Shown: one piece after another, positions 31,801 to 39,765 of the stretch
Layout: each line of letters opens with the position of its first letter
Numbering within the stretch: the stretch's first letter is position 1
From: Gracilaria domingensis
Taxonomy: Eukaryota > Rhodophyta > Florideophyceae > Gracilariales > Gracilariaceae
NCBI GenBank assembly: GCA_022539475.1
Contig: VCMS01000117.1
Span: 222,308-286,307, forward strand
Length of the DNA: 64,000 nucleotides
Direction: 5' to 3'
The notes under the pieces: model-generated
Told to the model about the DNA's origin: nothing
What the model saw: only the letters and a program-made list of their open reading frames with translations
The model's database searches: none
Translations under genes and position numbers: made by a program

Positions 31801-32302
31801 CCAAGCCCTTGAGAGTGTCGTAAGTGTCCGCTCCGCGGAAGATGATAAATTGGGCTAGATCGGCATACTCCATAGCGGCATTACGTAGAAGGCCAAACTT
31901 CGCCTTCTCGTTGAAGCCTGCTAACTCATAATAAGCATCCATCTTCTTCAATGATCCCAATAGATCCCCATAATCTAGACGAGCAGTGACAGCGCAACGA
32001 ATTTGCTCTTCAGGCTCATCAGTGGCCCCAAAGCGCTCAATGAGGGCCTGCTTCACACCAGCGTATTCTCGGGCCTCACTCGTAAGCGAACCGTTCATAG
32101 CGTAGGTATCATAATAAAAGTTAAAGGCCTCTCCTTCTAGAAACCCAAGAAGCCTCACTGCGCGGTCACCATCATCCATACCAACGGTGGCCACGTTCTC
32201 GAAATAGAAGAAAAACTTTCGGACATCCATAGAAGTCCCATTGAAATACATGACTGGTTCACGCGGAACTGGGCCCTGCTGGGGGTACCATGTGGACGCC
32301 AT
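25859..32302 (-). CDS. Gag-Pol polyprotein, Ty3/gypsy, with extra domains
   Basis: 2147 residues from ATG 32302, which lies inside the LTR, so the primer-binding site is translated (MASTWYPQQG). The frame is open 30 codons further upstream. In order: gag (1-235); two CCHC knuckles (CSYCHQPGHFANRC, CGRCGRIGHSVTTC, about 240-275); protease with LLDSGA (about 480) and IIGCPTLES; a unique segment (about 560-1000) with two copies of an 75-residue domain (about 715-790 and 914-992) separated by a Glu/Asp-rich run; reverse transcriptase (FCVDYRSLN, YVDDVVIFS about 1287); RNase H (VETDASSVALGAV, about 1430); integrase HHCC (about 1640-1675) and DDE (SIDFAG, ISDNATSF, NGRAERMVG, about 1707-1805); GPY/F region (LISPHRRMSRKGIHARRLK); then an unrecognised 180-residue C-terminal domain with no chromodomain. 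The frame is intact. Confidence 0.93.
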   Translation of the reverse strand: MASTWYPQQGPVPREPVMYFNGTSMDVRKFFFYFENVATVGMDDGDRAVRLLGFLEGEAFNFYYDTYAMNGSLTSEAREYAGVKQALIERFGATDEPEEQIRCAVTARLDYGDLLGSLKKMDAYYELAGFNEKAKFGLLRNAAMEYADLAQFIIFRGADTYDTLKGLVRSFVAGRKALGSYGALSALPPPKQMLQRTSKTKAARPSAAPLEEKVERLAEQMAELHLLVKKTQAAEPRQEKEQTCSYCHQPGHFANRCELNPHRNTRCGRCGRIGHSVTTCWSKPKAEPGSNVSFEGVKSESGVERALKEKNVRFRSEENPVSVVINDSDDDDVVTTTKRDSDGNPLPKQPRTTTLPGISPVMFPQSQDAGAVAKPPRGISKAPSKARKTSTGKPKAKPEKIKIQEHIAKYNVYEELAKAPTGITFGQLARGDADNAKKDLRRILSGSFSGKKVALAQAPALPPSLKVVNVAVYGTVCQALLDSGAIPNLMSIAFSQRLSLELRPSGRRIIVADGTKSLVRGRVQDIPVVFGSLRAPLDFLVVENPPFYVIIGCPTLESLQACLDLGTQQVSMRFDGDSTVLPLDYHRPDEDFVEEMAHTDSEDFTSASDSFSSESEDDQDEAEPTFFFPKGKPDTSAYALSALHHEQGLPSGRQPSVVSLHRNYVEDFQELNITQEEGEPVLPQPQVLDEERERLEAADENEDSSSENDEEGSPPEQGLVLPIRSDVVLLRPEDPDGQPDYLIFRVYRRYPQLAPGDPVHPHTSQLPYGNMGVLEVDPLAAHVVRFEEGWPIPDTQSERDPPDAPQGEERQEHVTYVGLQGSVDDRHPNPSSFQSSSTDTSVQQPDKSENVEEVVHHEDEVEVDEEEDADEEVDDEVNNEVGDEVDHEEDHEEIAEEEDSSPEEVEIADTPLYRDPVLTIPIKDEVKLLPLEEGELVSDFLVVRVEIRYPVPDLAHPPHLGQHNMPFGRMGKLEEDDEGLLVIAFEEELPQEEFQTQAIGSSGSTGLRPGPSQPPLNARDPPKASSDEEQSSEQQGLHGVDDSEKRVEANCLTSQVEFSLLDPIARDGDGRTFDRRDYHPDADQREIILERVSHLPLEAQQKLLATLLDLDVVAWSLYDLRPFDVPVMHEFSLTVDTPIYSRVRRLPPKHDEVVRKEVDKMLSAGISKPCTSPWSFPVVIATKKDGKPRFCVDYRSLNRVMKADRWPLPRMEQIFDDIRGASFFTTLDLFSGYWQIRMSQKCKVMTTFVCRQGTYQFEVMPFGLMNAPSTFQRMMDSILNRCEFARVYVDDVVIFSKSLEEHLEHVGTVLKTISSHGLKLKISKCEFAQPKIKLLGHVVEETGVSVDTGKVEAIQNAPVPRTVTELRSFLGLAGYYRRFITHFAETSSVLHASTSGKGRLEFTDEMLKAFNELKQKLTTPSVLAFPDFDSPFRVETDASSVALGAVLAQKKSDGNFHPLQYASRTMAATEKRYSVCEQEALAVVFALKKFRMYLLGSQPFQLVTDHQALKYAFTKKDMHGRLARWLDFLAEYEFEIVYRAGDKNHAADYLSRFAMNKYENSAAVAAPVTDAFNGLEPYYANIARHLNHMAIDEEDPKIRAAIKRNAKKFTVWDGGLYRRMGGWLRLVPNVSERIQIIRTFHDDVGHWDFKATMKHLSTRFWWPTMRFEVSEYVRSCNGCQFMGAFLAYRAGQRASLTNVFDTFSIDFAGPFRPTRNGNRFLLIGVEHLTGWPVALATKNATAAEVLRFVKQEIVAPFGYPRVIISDNATSFLAATVQEYMWEHGISLKSVLAYAPMSNGRAERMVGTIKRSLSKIIHEKSVGLDEALPDVLFGYRTRQMTEGYSPFELLYGVYPRMHHTDPPPFITSASPANRITELQAAAIGRATRDDRQPARRNEGRYGHRFAVGDQVLVMRAGAMNPGIKWPSFISKFYGPCHVIRASHPRYYLISPHRRMSRKGIHARRLKPYYERPRTLRQEVSHALDMVAMPIVVDYEVRNPEVDYLTLEVGGRTLEDWLAPLDCEDWEKHRVVWNCFHLCLSVHHVYGQYITRRSHEMLGRLARRLHPQMTRLGADGTIFLLYHYVVGKYGHLPPAATHEEQVVDYIRLIGQREEFIVDFNPDPDYTEPPYPFFYTTEEVSRNGALGTTM
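32273..32290 (-). promoter_or_regulatory. Primer-binding site of the long-LTR Ty3 element
   Basis: On the minus strand TGGTACCCCCAGCAGGGC starts directly after the LTR. TGG complements the CCA end of a tRNA, and the primer tRNA would end GGGGGTACCA. I cannot name the tRNA. The site is also coding (codons 5 onward of gag). Confidence 0.7.
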
Positions 32303-33823
32303 TTTTGTGGACGAATGACGCGGGTGGTGACAACCCAACTGCAGAAACGAAACACCAGGGGGTACCAGCCGTCGTGCTGTTGTTGACGGCAACGTAGCGT
32401 TCTGTTGTTGCTAGCGTATGGTAGGCAGCAAAGATCAGCAGCCCTGTGACAGCAAACTAGAGTAGTCCACAGCTGGGCAGGGAGCGAAAGAACGCAAAGG
32501 GTGCGCAAACGTCAACCTAAGTTCGTCGGAACTGTGTACTGGTAGTTGCAAGCGACGGCGTGGAAGTGCAAGCGAGCCCAAGACAGGGCAGCACGACTAG
32601 CCGCGTAGAGACGAGTTGTGAAGCGGGAGACCAAGCCGTTCACGGTTGGGTTGAATGTAGGAAGGTTGATGGCAAGGGGGAGCAGACTGCTCTGAAGGGT
32701 GGTGGGGGTTTGCCAAAGGAAGTGTGTGTGAGGTCGTCAAGGTGGTCTGCCCCCTCCAGATTTTGGAGACCATCGCTCTTCGGAGGGGGGTTTATATAAA
32801 GAAATGAGCCATTGAATAATCTCAAAGAATGCATACTAGTCGTATTTCTAATCTAAGGGTTCACTAGTTACTATTTGTGTGGGTTTCTTGATTGGTTCCT
32901 CCCACAACTGCTGTTTCGATGCGGTCATAACCACCTGGCCATAATGAGTCTCTTGACCGTCTCTTTATAGACGCGAAGCAGCTTCTCATTGAGACAGGTC
33001 AGGTCGCGTGTGCCTTCCATTCCACAGAAAAGTTGTCCGAAATTCCATTAGTTTTGCTCGAATCGATGAGTCGTTTCCATTTGATTGATGACATGTAAGG
33101 TTATCTCCTTGTTGACAAGTAATAATTCCTTTCCATGGGACATGTCACCGACATGTCCTCAGCTGTTTTGTTCGTAATGGTTTGTCAACAAGACATTAAT
33201 TCCTTCCCAACAATTTCTTGTTGAAAATTAATCAATTTCCCTAATTAATTCTCAGTTCCTTCCCAATGCATTGGTGGATTAATGTCTCAGGTGCACCCAG
33301 AAAATTGCTACGTGGCCACCACTCTGTCAACTGCTGAGTGGTGCTGCACATATACCTGCATCACGCCATCCGACTGTCTTCTTCACCTTGCAGACATCCC
33401 ACCGAGTCGCTGCAGCCACCCTTGCACCTATCGTTTATCCTGCCACCTCCCATGCCACCCCGTACCCGCTCAGTCCTCGATGTAGAGGCAGAGGAGGCCT
33501 CCATCGTGGACGAGATTCACGAAATTCTCTTCAACGTCACGTACGATTACCGCACGGGCTATATTGCTGGCTTCCGCGACGCCGTTTTCAGGATCCGCGC
33601 CGCGCTACAGGAGCTAATTCGCGCCGCCGAATCCGTAGGAACTGGAGACGTGCCGTTGACTCGTATTACCCTGAATGGTGTGCGTCGTATTCAGCGTTGA
33701 GTCCGCCCTAATTGCTTGATACTGAGGGCTTCCTGCTGCTTCTAGTAAAAATCTGCTTTCCTTGCGTAACGGACGCTCCTCTTCAATGCTTCTCCACACG
33801 CCCTTCTGCGCTGCATCTTCACA
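32291..33823 (-). repeat. 5' LTR of the long-LTR Ty3 element
   Basis: Same length as the 3' LTR. TATA-like TTTATATAAAG at 32791-32801. The gag ATG (32302) lies 12 bp before its inner end. Followed by the target duplication AACAT. Confidence 0.92.
33452..33700 (+). CDS. Antisense open frame within the 5' LTR, 82 residues
   Basis: Identical in sequence to the frame at 25438-25686, so the same reasoning applies: conserved between the two LTRs and antisense to the element transcript. Function unknown; it could be a chance frame. Confidence 0.35.
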   Translation: MPPRTRSVLDVEAEEASIVDEIHEILFNVTYDYRTGYIAGFRDAVFRIRAALQELIRAAESVGTGDVPLTRITLNGVRRIQR

Positions 33824-33828
33824 AACAT

Positions 33829-35130
33829 CATGACAAACAAGAAAGCTGCCGTTGCCGTCGACAGAGAAAGCTTAAACGTGATTTTACATTGTTTTAGCAA
33901 GTTCGGCCTTCAGTAGAGCCCCAAGTCTGCGTAGGTTGCCGACCAGAAGGGCCGGCTATAACCCCACAAGTTTGAAAGCATTGTAAGCCACACTCGTGGG
34001 TAGAATTTTCGATTGGGAAACACTCAAATAGCGAGTTCTTTTCCAATTGAGAGTCACTCGACTGCCCTTAAGCAGTCATTCTCTGCCCTATGAGTAAAAT
34101 AGAGGCATCGAACTCTCACACTTTTTCACGAACGCTCTCGTAGTTCGCGACAATTGTTTGCGTCATTCCCATCTAGAACAGCACAGATCATGTCTTTTTT
34201 AACTATTCTTACGTACTGCTCAGACGATCTCAACTTGCATCTAACAAAAAAAAGTAAATTAAAAGTTTGTAAATGAGTAAAGCCTGAGGCTTTAATTTAT
34301 TACCTTGGTATCTATATGCAAGTTTTATTCTTCGGTTCCATTCTTTACTCAAATCGCATTCTTGGAGCCCTCCTATGAAGCTTTCGGTTCTGCTGTTTTT
34401 CGATTATGGCCATGTTTGACCTTCTGTTTCAACCTCGCAAAAACATTTATGATCAATGAACAGAAGTTTGGTCAATAGTTGCTTCCGATACTTCCAGAAT
34501 AACGATAATGATGAAGTATGCTATTTTAAACTCTACATTTACTTGAATATGGTCGTTGATTTTCAAGACGTCAATAAAGCTTCAGCGTTGGATGCTTATG
34601 ACTTTAACTCTTCTTTTTGAATAGAAAATCGACCATCATCTTTTTTTGGCGCAAACCACCGTTTTATATCCCTCACGACATTTTTTGCTTTAAATAGCGT
34701 CCGCAAACACTATGCATCTTCAAAGGATTAAAGCTTTTTGTCCCGTGCTGTATGTAGAAGGCTTGTATAGAGTTTTATCATTATAAATATCTTTATCTAT
34801 AACAACGAAGTCATCCGTGAGCTGCGATTTTGAAGCAATTCTCTTCTAATTTCTTGGAAACTTACAACTATTGACGTATATGCTGACTTCCCTACCCTCA
34901 ATATTGGCAAGCGATACATCTCTGCCTGGTTCTGACTCAGCAAGAAAGCTCTGCTTACAACATTTTCCGGTGCGAAATGCGGTTAACAGCAATGTAGCAC
35001 AAAATAGAATTTTCTTAATTTGTATGAAGATTTCAAGCATGGAAGAGCTATTCCAGCCGCTGGAAGAGCTCTTCCATGTAGCTATTCCAGGAAAAACCCT
35101 ACATGGAAGAGATCTTTTCCATGTATTCGA
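33829..35130. other. AT-rich interior of the TTAA-bounded element
   Basis: No gene is supported. A possible decayed solo LTR lies near 33984-34153. The minus-strand frame at 34846-35133 runs through the GGAAGAG/CTCTTCC repeats and is probably not coding. Confidence 0.4.
33984..34153 (+). repeat. Possible solo LTR related to the chromodomain Ty3 LTR
   Basis: The segment near 34099-34150 (GAGTAAAATAGAGGCATCGAACTCTCACA, then CACGAACGCTCTCGTAGTTCGCGACA) parallels the end of the 262-bp LTR (CAGTAAATCGGAGGCATCGAAC, then CACCCTCGCGCTTG...GCGCACA). A TG start (TGTAAGCCACACT) and CA end (TTCGCGACA) can be placed, but I see no clean target duplication. Confidence 0.3.
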
Positions 35131-35154
35131 CAAGGGTTAACCCTTTTGAGACGG

Positions 35155-35277
35155 TTCGCTTATGTCTTGTGAGCTAGACATAAGCGGGCAACATGATTGG
35201 GTAGCCGCTATAACCAATCGTTGACAGCGTGCCACTTGTCAGCCTGGCTTCTGTCTAGCTCACTAGACATAAGCGAA
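35155..35277. repeat. MITE-like 123-bp repeat with 26-bp terminal inverted repeats
   Basis: 35155-35180 (beginning TTCGCTTATGTCT) and 35252-35277 (ending AGACATAAGCGAA) are reverse complements with one mismatch. The left arm is itself nearly palindromic (CGCTTATGTCT...AGACATAAGCG at 35157-35187). The 70-bp interior has no frame. No clear target duplication is seen. Confidence 0.6.
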
Positions 35278-37059
35278 AAATCTTTTCAATTGGCTACAAA
35301 TTCAATCTGTTTGAAATCAAACCAATACCATTCGAACTGGAGTTCCACGTGTATTTCAATCAACATGGGTTGTCTCTGTTCGTGTCTGCTTCAGCTCCGT
35401 TCTTCTGGAGAGAGCTGGAAATCACACACGCAGTGCTGGTAAACCTTTAGGAAAAAGTGGAAATTTTAATAAGGGGAGAGGTAAATGTATTCCAGTTCAA
35501 ATAAACTTAGTTTTACAAAGTTATTGCAAAGCTCTTACTTGCATGTAAACTTGCAATCAGTTCAAAATGTAATAGTGTTGCAAGGACCGAGGAAGCTGTT
35601 TTATCGAACTTCGCGCATGGTGACGTGTACGTCAGTACTGAAATGTCAACTACACTCAGTGACGATAAATAGAGCAGGCCACTCTATTTACAGTATGATT
35701 TTATGAGGCCCAAGTCCCGTATATAATGTGGGCCACACAAAACGCGGTAGAACGCTAATAAACGCAATTAGCGTTGACCACACTATTTATTTTGGTAACA
35801 AATAGTGTAGGTAAACCAACCTCCACCATAACACATTTTTGTCATTGAAATGGCTACTTTGCTCCGCAACAACGCGCTGAAGCTCCAGAAAGAGCTGGCG
35901 CTCCTCCCGCAGGCCGTTCTGGTCCATCGCAAGTACAATACAGGTCATATCCATCTTATCGTACGTAATTCTGTCTTGTTCCTTCTGACGATTGATATCG
36001 AGCAAGCCACGCGTTTTTTAAAAAAACGCAAATATTGCGGGCAGAAGACATCTTTATTGTTCAAGAGTGCTTTGCGCTCTTCTAAACAGCCTTGGCCGGC
36101 CAAACTGCCCTAAAGCTCCGCAATAATTTCGACCAAAGTCAAACTTATTTATACCGCAATTAATGTGGCATACATTAATTTCCGACCAACACTAATTATT
36201 TACCCACTCCATTTACGGTCACTTGATATACATTGGTACAGCAGATAAACGCTTGCCCTAGTGTCTATTCGACAATGGACCTCATAGGAGGTCCATTGGC
36301 CTCATATGAGACCATAATTAAAAAGCTCATTAGTTTTCTTTACCTCTTCTACCGCACTCGAAACTCATGTACACTGCCTTCCTTCATCTACTCTTCCTTA
36401 GCGTCGACCGCAATCAAGAGGTCTCAGACAATAAAATACAACAAACCTTGTTTACATAACACCAGTTGACTCATACACTACGTCATACTACAAGTTAATA
36501 ATTTTTGCACAGTTGTTGAAAACCATCTCCACAGCCGGGTGCGATTAGTTCCGTCAGAAACTGATTGTAAACGGTTCTTTGGCAGCCAGTCAAAGACCAA
36601 AATGATTACTAAAACAGTAGTTTCTACTTCTATCAGCGTCAAAAGCGAACGTCGTAAGACAATTGTCCAAATTAATTACAAGCTGCCTAGTCGCTGTAAA
36701 AACTGTGACATAAAACTTTGCAGCGTAAAGAAAGTCAATTATGCCTTATCTAAGAGGATAGAAAGAAATGAACGTAAGCAAGTGTTGATGACAAACAGAG
36801 CAAAGATAAACAAAGAAAAACACAATATACTGTCTGCGAAATTCCAATAGCAGAATCTTTGATATCTGCTCTGCAAACCCCCCTTAACCCAACTATTCTT
36901 GCAAGACCACAGCAGCGGTTTCTGAAAGCCTTCCAACCATGCATAAAAGCCTGCTAGCACTCAAAAATTAGCGTGCCTTTCCACAGTACAAGATGCACTA
37001 CGTCGCGCAATAAAAAAAGGACAAAAATACAAAGCTCACAAGATCTTCTTTATTAGCTC
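35278..37059. other. AT-rich, hairpin-rich region without a supported gene
   Basis: Small stem-loops occur at about 35669-35691 (AAATAGAG/CTCTATTT), 35752-35777 (AACGCTAAT/ATTAGCGTT) and 36011-36028 (GCGTTTTTT/AAAAAACGC). Short frames at 35850-36113 (+), 35787-36005 (-) and 36539-36850 (+, with a CKNCDIKLC Cys pair) are coherent for short distances but unrecognised; they may be transposon debris. Confidence 0.4.
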
Positions 37060-38030
37060 ACACAGTAACCATAAAACTTCGTAACATCCTCTTTCTTATC
37101 AATTACAGCCAAACCTCTACGTTTGATGCTGATATACAGCTTAAGCAAGTACTCAGGCTCTATTAACGCTTACGCGTCGACAATAGCAGCCTTCAATTCT
37201 TGAACATCCTCGTAGCTCCTATAAACTCTGCTAACTTTACAAACCAGATACCCTCTGACATGCCCAATTATATTGAGGTCAGAGAACCTAGCGGGCCACA
37301 GTTTGGATCGTTTATAGCGCGTACAGAGCCAGTTACGGCTCAGAGCAGAAATGTAAATAGGTGCGTCATTTTGTTAAAATAAAAATGGATGCGATTCTCC
37401 AAAAGTGTCGGTTACTAATGGCGGCATACCCAGCTTGAATGTGGTAAAGTACTTCTCAGACTTCTGCTAACCATCTAAGAAGACAATATTTGAAAGGCCA
37501 AAAAACGAAAATTATAAAACACACCATCACTGTGACACCCCTATTCTGACGAGTAGAAAAGCGGCGTGGCTTTTTCCGTAACTCGTGCCAGAATTCAGCA
37601 AAACCATTCAAGCCGTCCAAATCAAACTTCTCCTCGTCTGAAAATATTACGCGAACCCAGAAAAAATCTCCTTTCGTTACGTGGCGACGAGCCAAAACTA
37701 ACCTGGCCTCTTTATGTTTTGAAGTCAGTCTGGGACTCTTTTTGTAGTTGCGATTGTTGCGATGAGATTGCGCACGCAGTATCTGCTGAACGCGGCGAAC
37801 TTTGATGGACAAGTTAAGACGCTGACGCAGTTGAGAAGCGCTATAATCACGTGTAGAAGCCAGTCGAATCAATACCGTTTTTAACCTGTTTGATATTTTC
37901 CTCGCATTTTTTGGCTTAAACGGCTTCTTTTTTAACTTTTGTCTCTTTCAAAAGCGATAAATGGTCGAGGTGGAACGCTCTAGTTGGTCTGCAGTGACAC
38001 GGATAGGTACAAGACCATGAGTTAATTGCC
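37060..38030 (-). pseudogene. Tc1/mariner transposase, decayed
   Basis: Read on the minus strand. N-terminus (about 38010-37900): VTADQLERSTSTIYRF, a TGA, then KRQKLKKKPFKP, a helix-turn-helix followed by a basic linker. An uninterrupted part (37872-37456) has RQRLNLSIKVRRVQQILR, SPRLTSKHKEARLVLARRH and the first catalytic block VIFSDEEKFDLDGLNG, then FSTRQNRGVTVMV. Farther on, in other frames, is WPARFSDLNIIGHVRGYL (compare WPxxSPDLNPIExxW), SYEDVQELKAAI and VIDKKEDVTKFYGY. The middle catalytic block is not recognisable. Stops and frameshifts show it is dead. Confidence 0.75.
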
Positions 38031-38878
38031 AGGATTTAACCCGGCTCCACTGTGCTGAGGTACCGGTTCTTTGGCATTGCGGGGCATACAAGCTATGAAA
38101 CAAAGCTGCTCACGTGAGTGGGACAGCTTTGTGATCTATGAAGCACTACGGATGTCTTCATATATATGTTTATTTGGCGCCAATTATGGCGCGAGGGTGC
38201 TTGTATTCGTTGTAACTTCGCGGTCGCTTTTGGCGCCATCGTGCTGTTAATGACACTAACGCCGGGTGTGGGAGTCAACTTGGATTTGGTTTACACACGA
38301 CCCTTTACAGAGCGAAGTCCCTTACTGGAGCCTGCGGGAATATCCGTAATTCTGACATAGCTCATAAATATATATGTACACGTCCAAGAAAAGATGCATA
38401 GAATACAACAGAACTAGTGAAGAGAAAAACAATCTTTGTCGTTTAACTCAGATAATATTACAAAGAAGAACAGGATTAGCATCAGACCAAGTGATAGAAG
38501 ACCGTATTCCAGATCATTACAGCAACAATGGAAAGAAACCATACTTCTCCAAGAAGCCATCTAACACCGGAGACTTCAGCTTTCAATCTACCTGCAACGA
38601 GCATATTTGTTTCATTTTACTTTAAAACTATGCGTCAAAGTTTAAAAAAGATTTATACTTCTAGTTAACGTCTTGAAAAGAACTATCCAGATATCTGTAG
38701 GAACAGTACTTTTCATGTTGTGAAACAGATATTAGTGCAACTCAATCTTCATTTTTCTACAGCATCTTAGTCATCTGAAGCAGTACTGTGCGCAAAAGAC
38801 AAAGAACAAATCTTTTTTATTCATCAATTATAGACAATATGAAACAAATCTAAGCATTCAAGAAAGTACAGTCATATC
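38031..38878. other. AT-rich intergenic region
   Basis: No gene recognised. It lies between the Tc1 relic and the Harbinger-like element. An inverted pair GCGCCAATTATGGCGCG occurs near 38176. The element's left terminus should lie here, but I could not identify terminal repeats. Confidence 0.4.
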
Positions 38879-39765
38879 TCATTCGACCAACTCAAAGTCA
38901 TCAGTGTTCTGACCACCGTACGCATAAGATTCGTTGAAAGCTCTTAAGCGCACATAGTATACAATTGAACCACAATTGAATCTAATATTGTCTGAAACCA
39001 GCTGAGATTCAACAGCAAACGGTAAGATAATCTTCGTGGTTGATAAGACACGATCTTTGCTATGCTCCCTTAAATTTTTTAATGCCGATTCAAATCCTGT
39101 CAACTCCGGATGGTGATCGGTATACTTCTCACCACTTTGGTTCAACCACTTTGCGTGTAGAATCTTCGGATGTATCATCGGCCTCGGCCAGTGTACCTTG
39201 ATTTGTAAACACTTATTATCATCAACTATTTGAACGTAAAAATCACCTCGTTGCAATCCCGAGGGCATTACGACTCCAACACTAAGTCGTTTAGTGGTCG
39301 TTTCTGGCTCCGTCCATTCCGAAATCAGGTAAAAAGGGCGCCAGTCTAACTGATCAAAAAGCATCCATTTGTTACGATCAACATCGACAGAGATTTCTTC
39401 ACGATACGACTTATCATCTTCGTTAGACCCGTCAGATTCAATGACAATTGCGTCATTCTCTCGTCGTGGATCTAAGCTTGTACGAGGAACAATATGCAAC
39501 GCAGGATCTAATTAAGCAAAGAGTTAGTCACGACAATGATAGAAAAATTGTATGTTAAATTACCTTTTAGCGGGAGACCCATATCCTTGCGAATTCGGTT
39601 GTAACAAGCACGAAACGTATCTAGCTTGTATTCCTGAAACAAGCTTTCAGAACGCCATACTCTCTCTGCTTTTTCTGTTCCATCAAGCTCCCCGCTTTGT
39701 AATTTCATCTTGAGAAGCTTCACAGCATTCGAATTTGCTGTTAGACGCTTTCGTTTCGGCTTCAT
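38879..39765 (-). CDS. Two-exon partner gene of a Harbinger-like element
   Basis: Complement of join(38879..39507, 39564..39765), 276 residues. The 56-nt intron 39508-39563 has GTAATT...TTAG, and joining restores one frame (GLPLK to DPALHIVPRTS). ATG at 39765 is chosen because it starts a basic segment (MKPKRKRL), a likely nuclear signal. Exon 1 encodes a compact, probably helical region (AVKLLKMKLQSG...ESLFQEYKLDTFRACYNRIRKDMG) that could be a DNA-binding fold. Exon 2 is a beta-rich-looking region (FYLISEWTEPETTTKRLSVGVVMPSG...FYVQIVDDNKCLQIKVHWPRP). I do not recognise the family. It diverges from the transposase at 41161 across a region with repeated GCGAACATTCGCGAA motifs, so it may be the DNA-binding or accessory protein of that element. 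Confidence 0.65.

Larger units (their letters stand above)
24272..33828 (-). mobile_element. Complete Ty3/gypsy retrotransposon with 1533-bp LTRs
   Basis: The element is 24277-33823 (9547 bp), transcribed on the minus strand, flanked by AACAT at 24272-24276 and 33824-33828. LTRs are 24277-25809 and 32291-33823, equal in length and differing at about 16 positions by eye. The primer-binding site abuts the 5' LTR at 32290 (minus: TGGTACCCCCAGCAGGGC) and a purine-rich tract (GGTGGGGAGTG) precedes the 3' LTR at about 25810-25820. A single 2147-codon gag-pol frame fills the interior. It lacks a chromodomain and is not closely related to the element at 7971. Confidence 0.94.
23869..35140. mobile_element. 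Probable TTAA-bounded element containing a Ty3 element
   Basis: TTAACCCTTG at 23869-23878 is mirrored by CAAGGGTTAA at 35131-35140. Just inside both ends lies ACATGGAA-x-AGAT in matching orientation. Subtracting the Ty3 insertion and one target duplication (9552 bp) leaves about 1.72 kb with TTAA ends, as expected for a non-autonomous piggyBac-family element. Both inner arms also carry iterated GGAAGAG/CTCTTCC and GGAATAG/CTATTCC motifs (24100-24165; 35038-35130). No transposase is present. An element starting TTAACCCTTTTGAGACGG may abut at 35137. Confidence 0.5.

Noticed and set aside
34846-35140. Small genes on both strands at the right end of the TTAA element
   Set aside because: Both frames run through inverted GGAAGAG/CTCTTCC repeats, which create open frames on both strands by symmetry.
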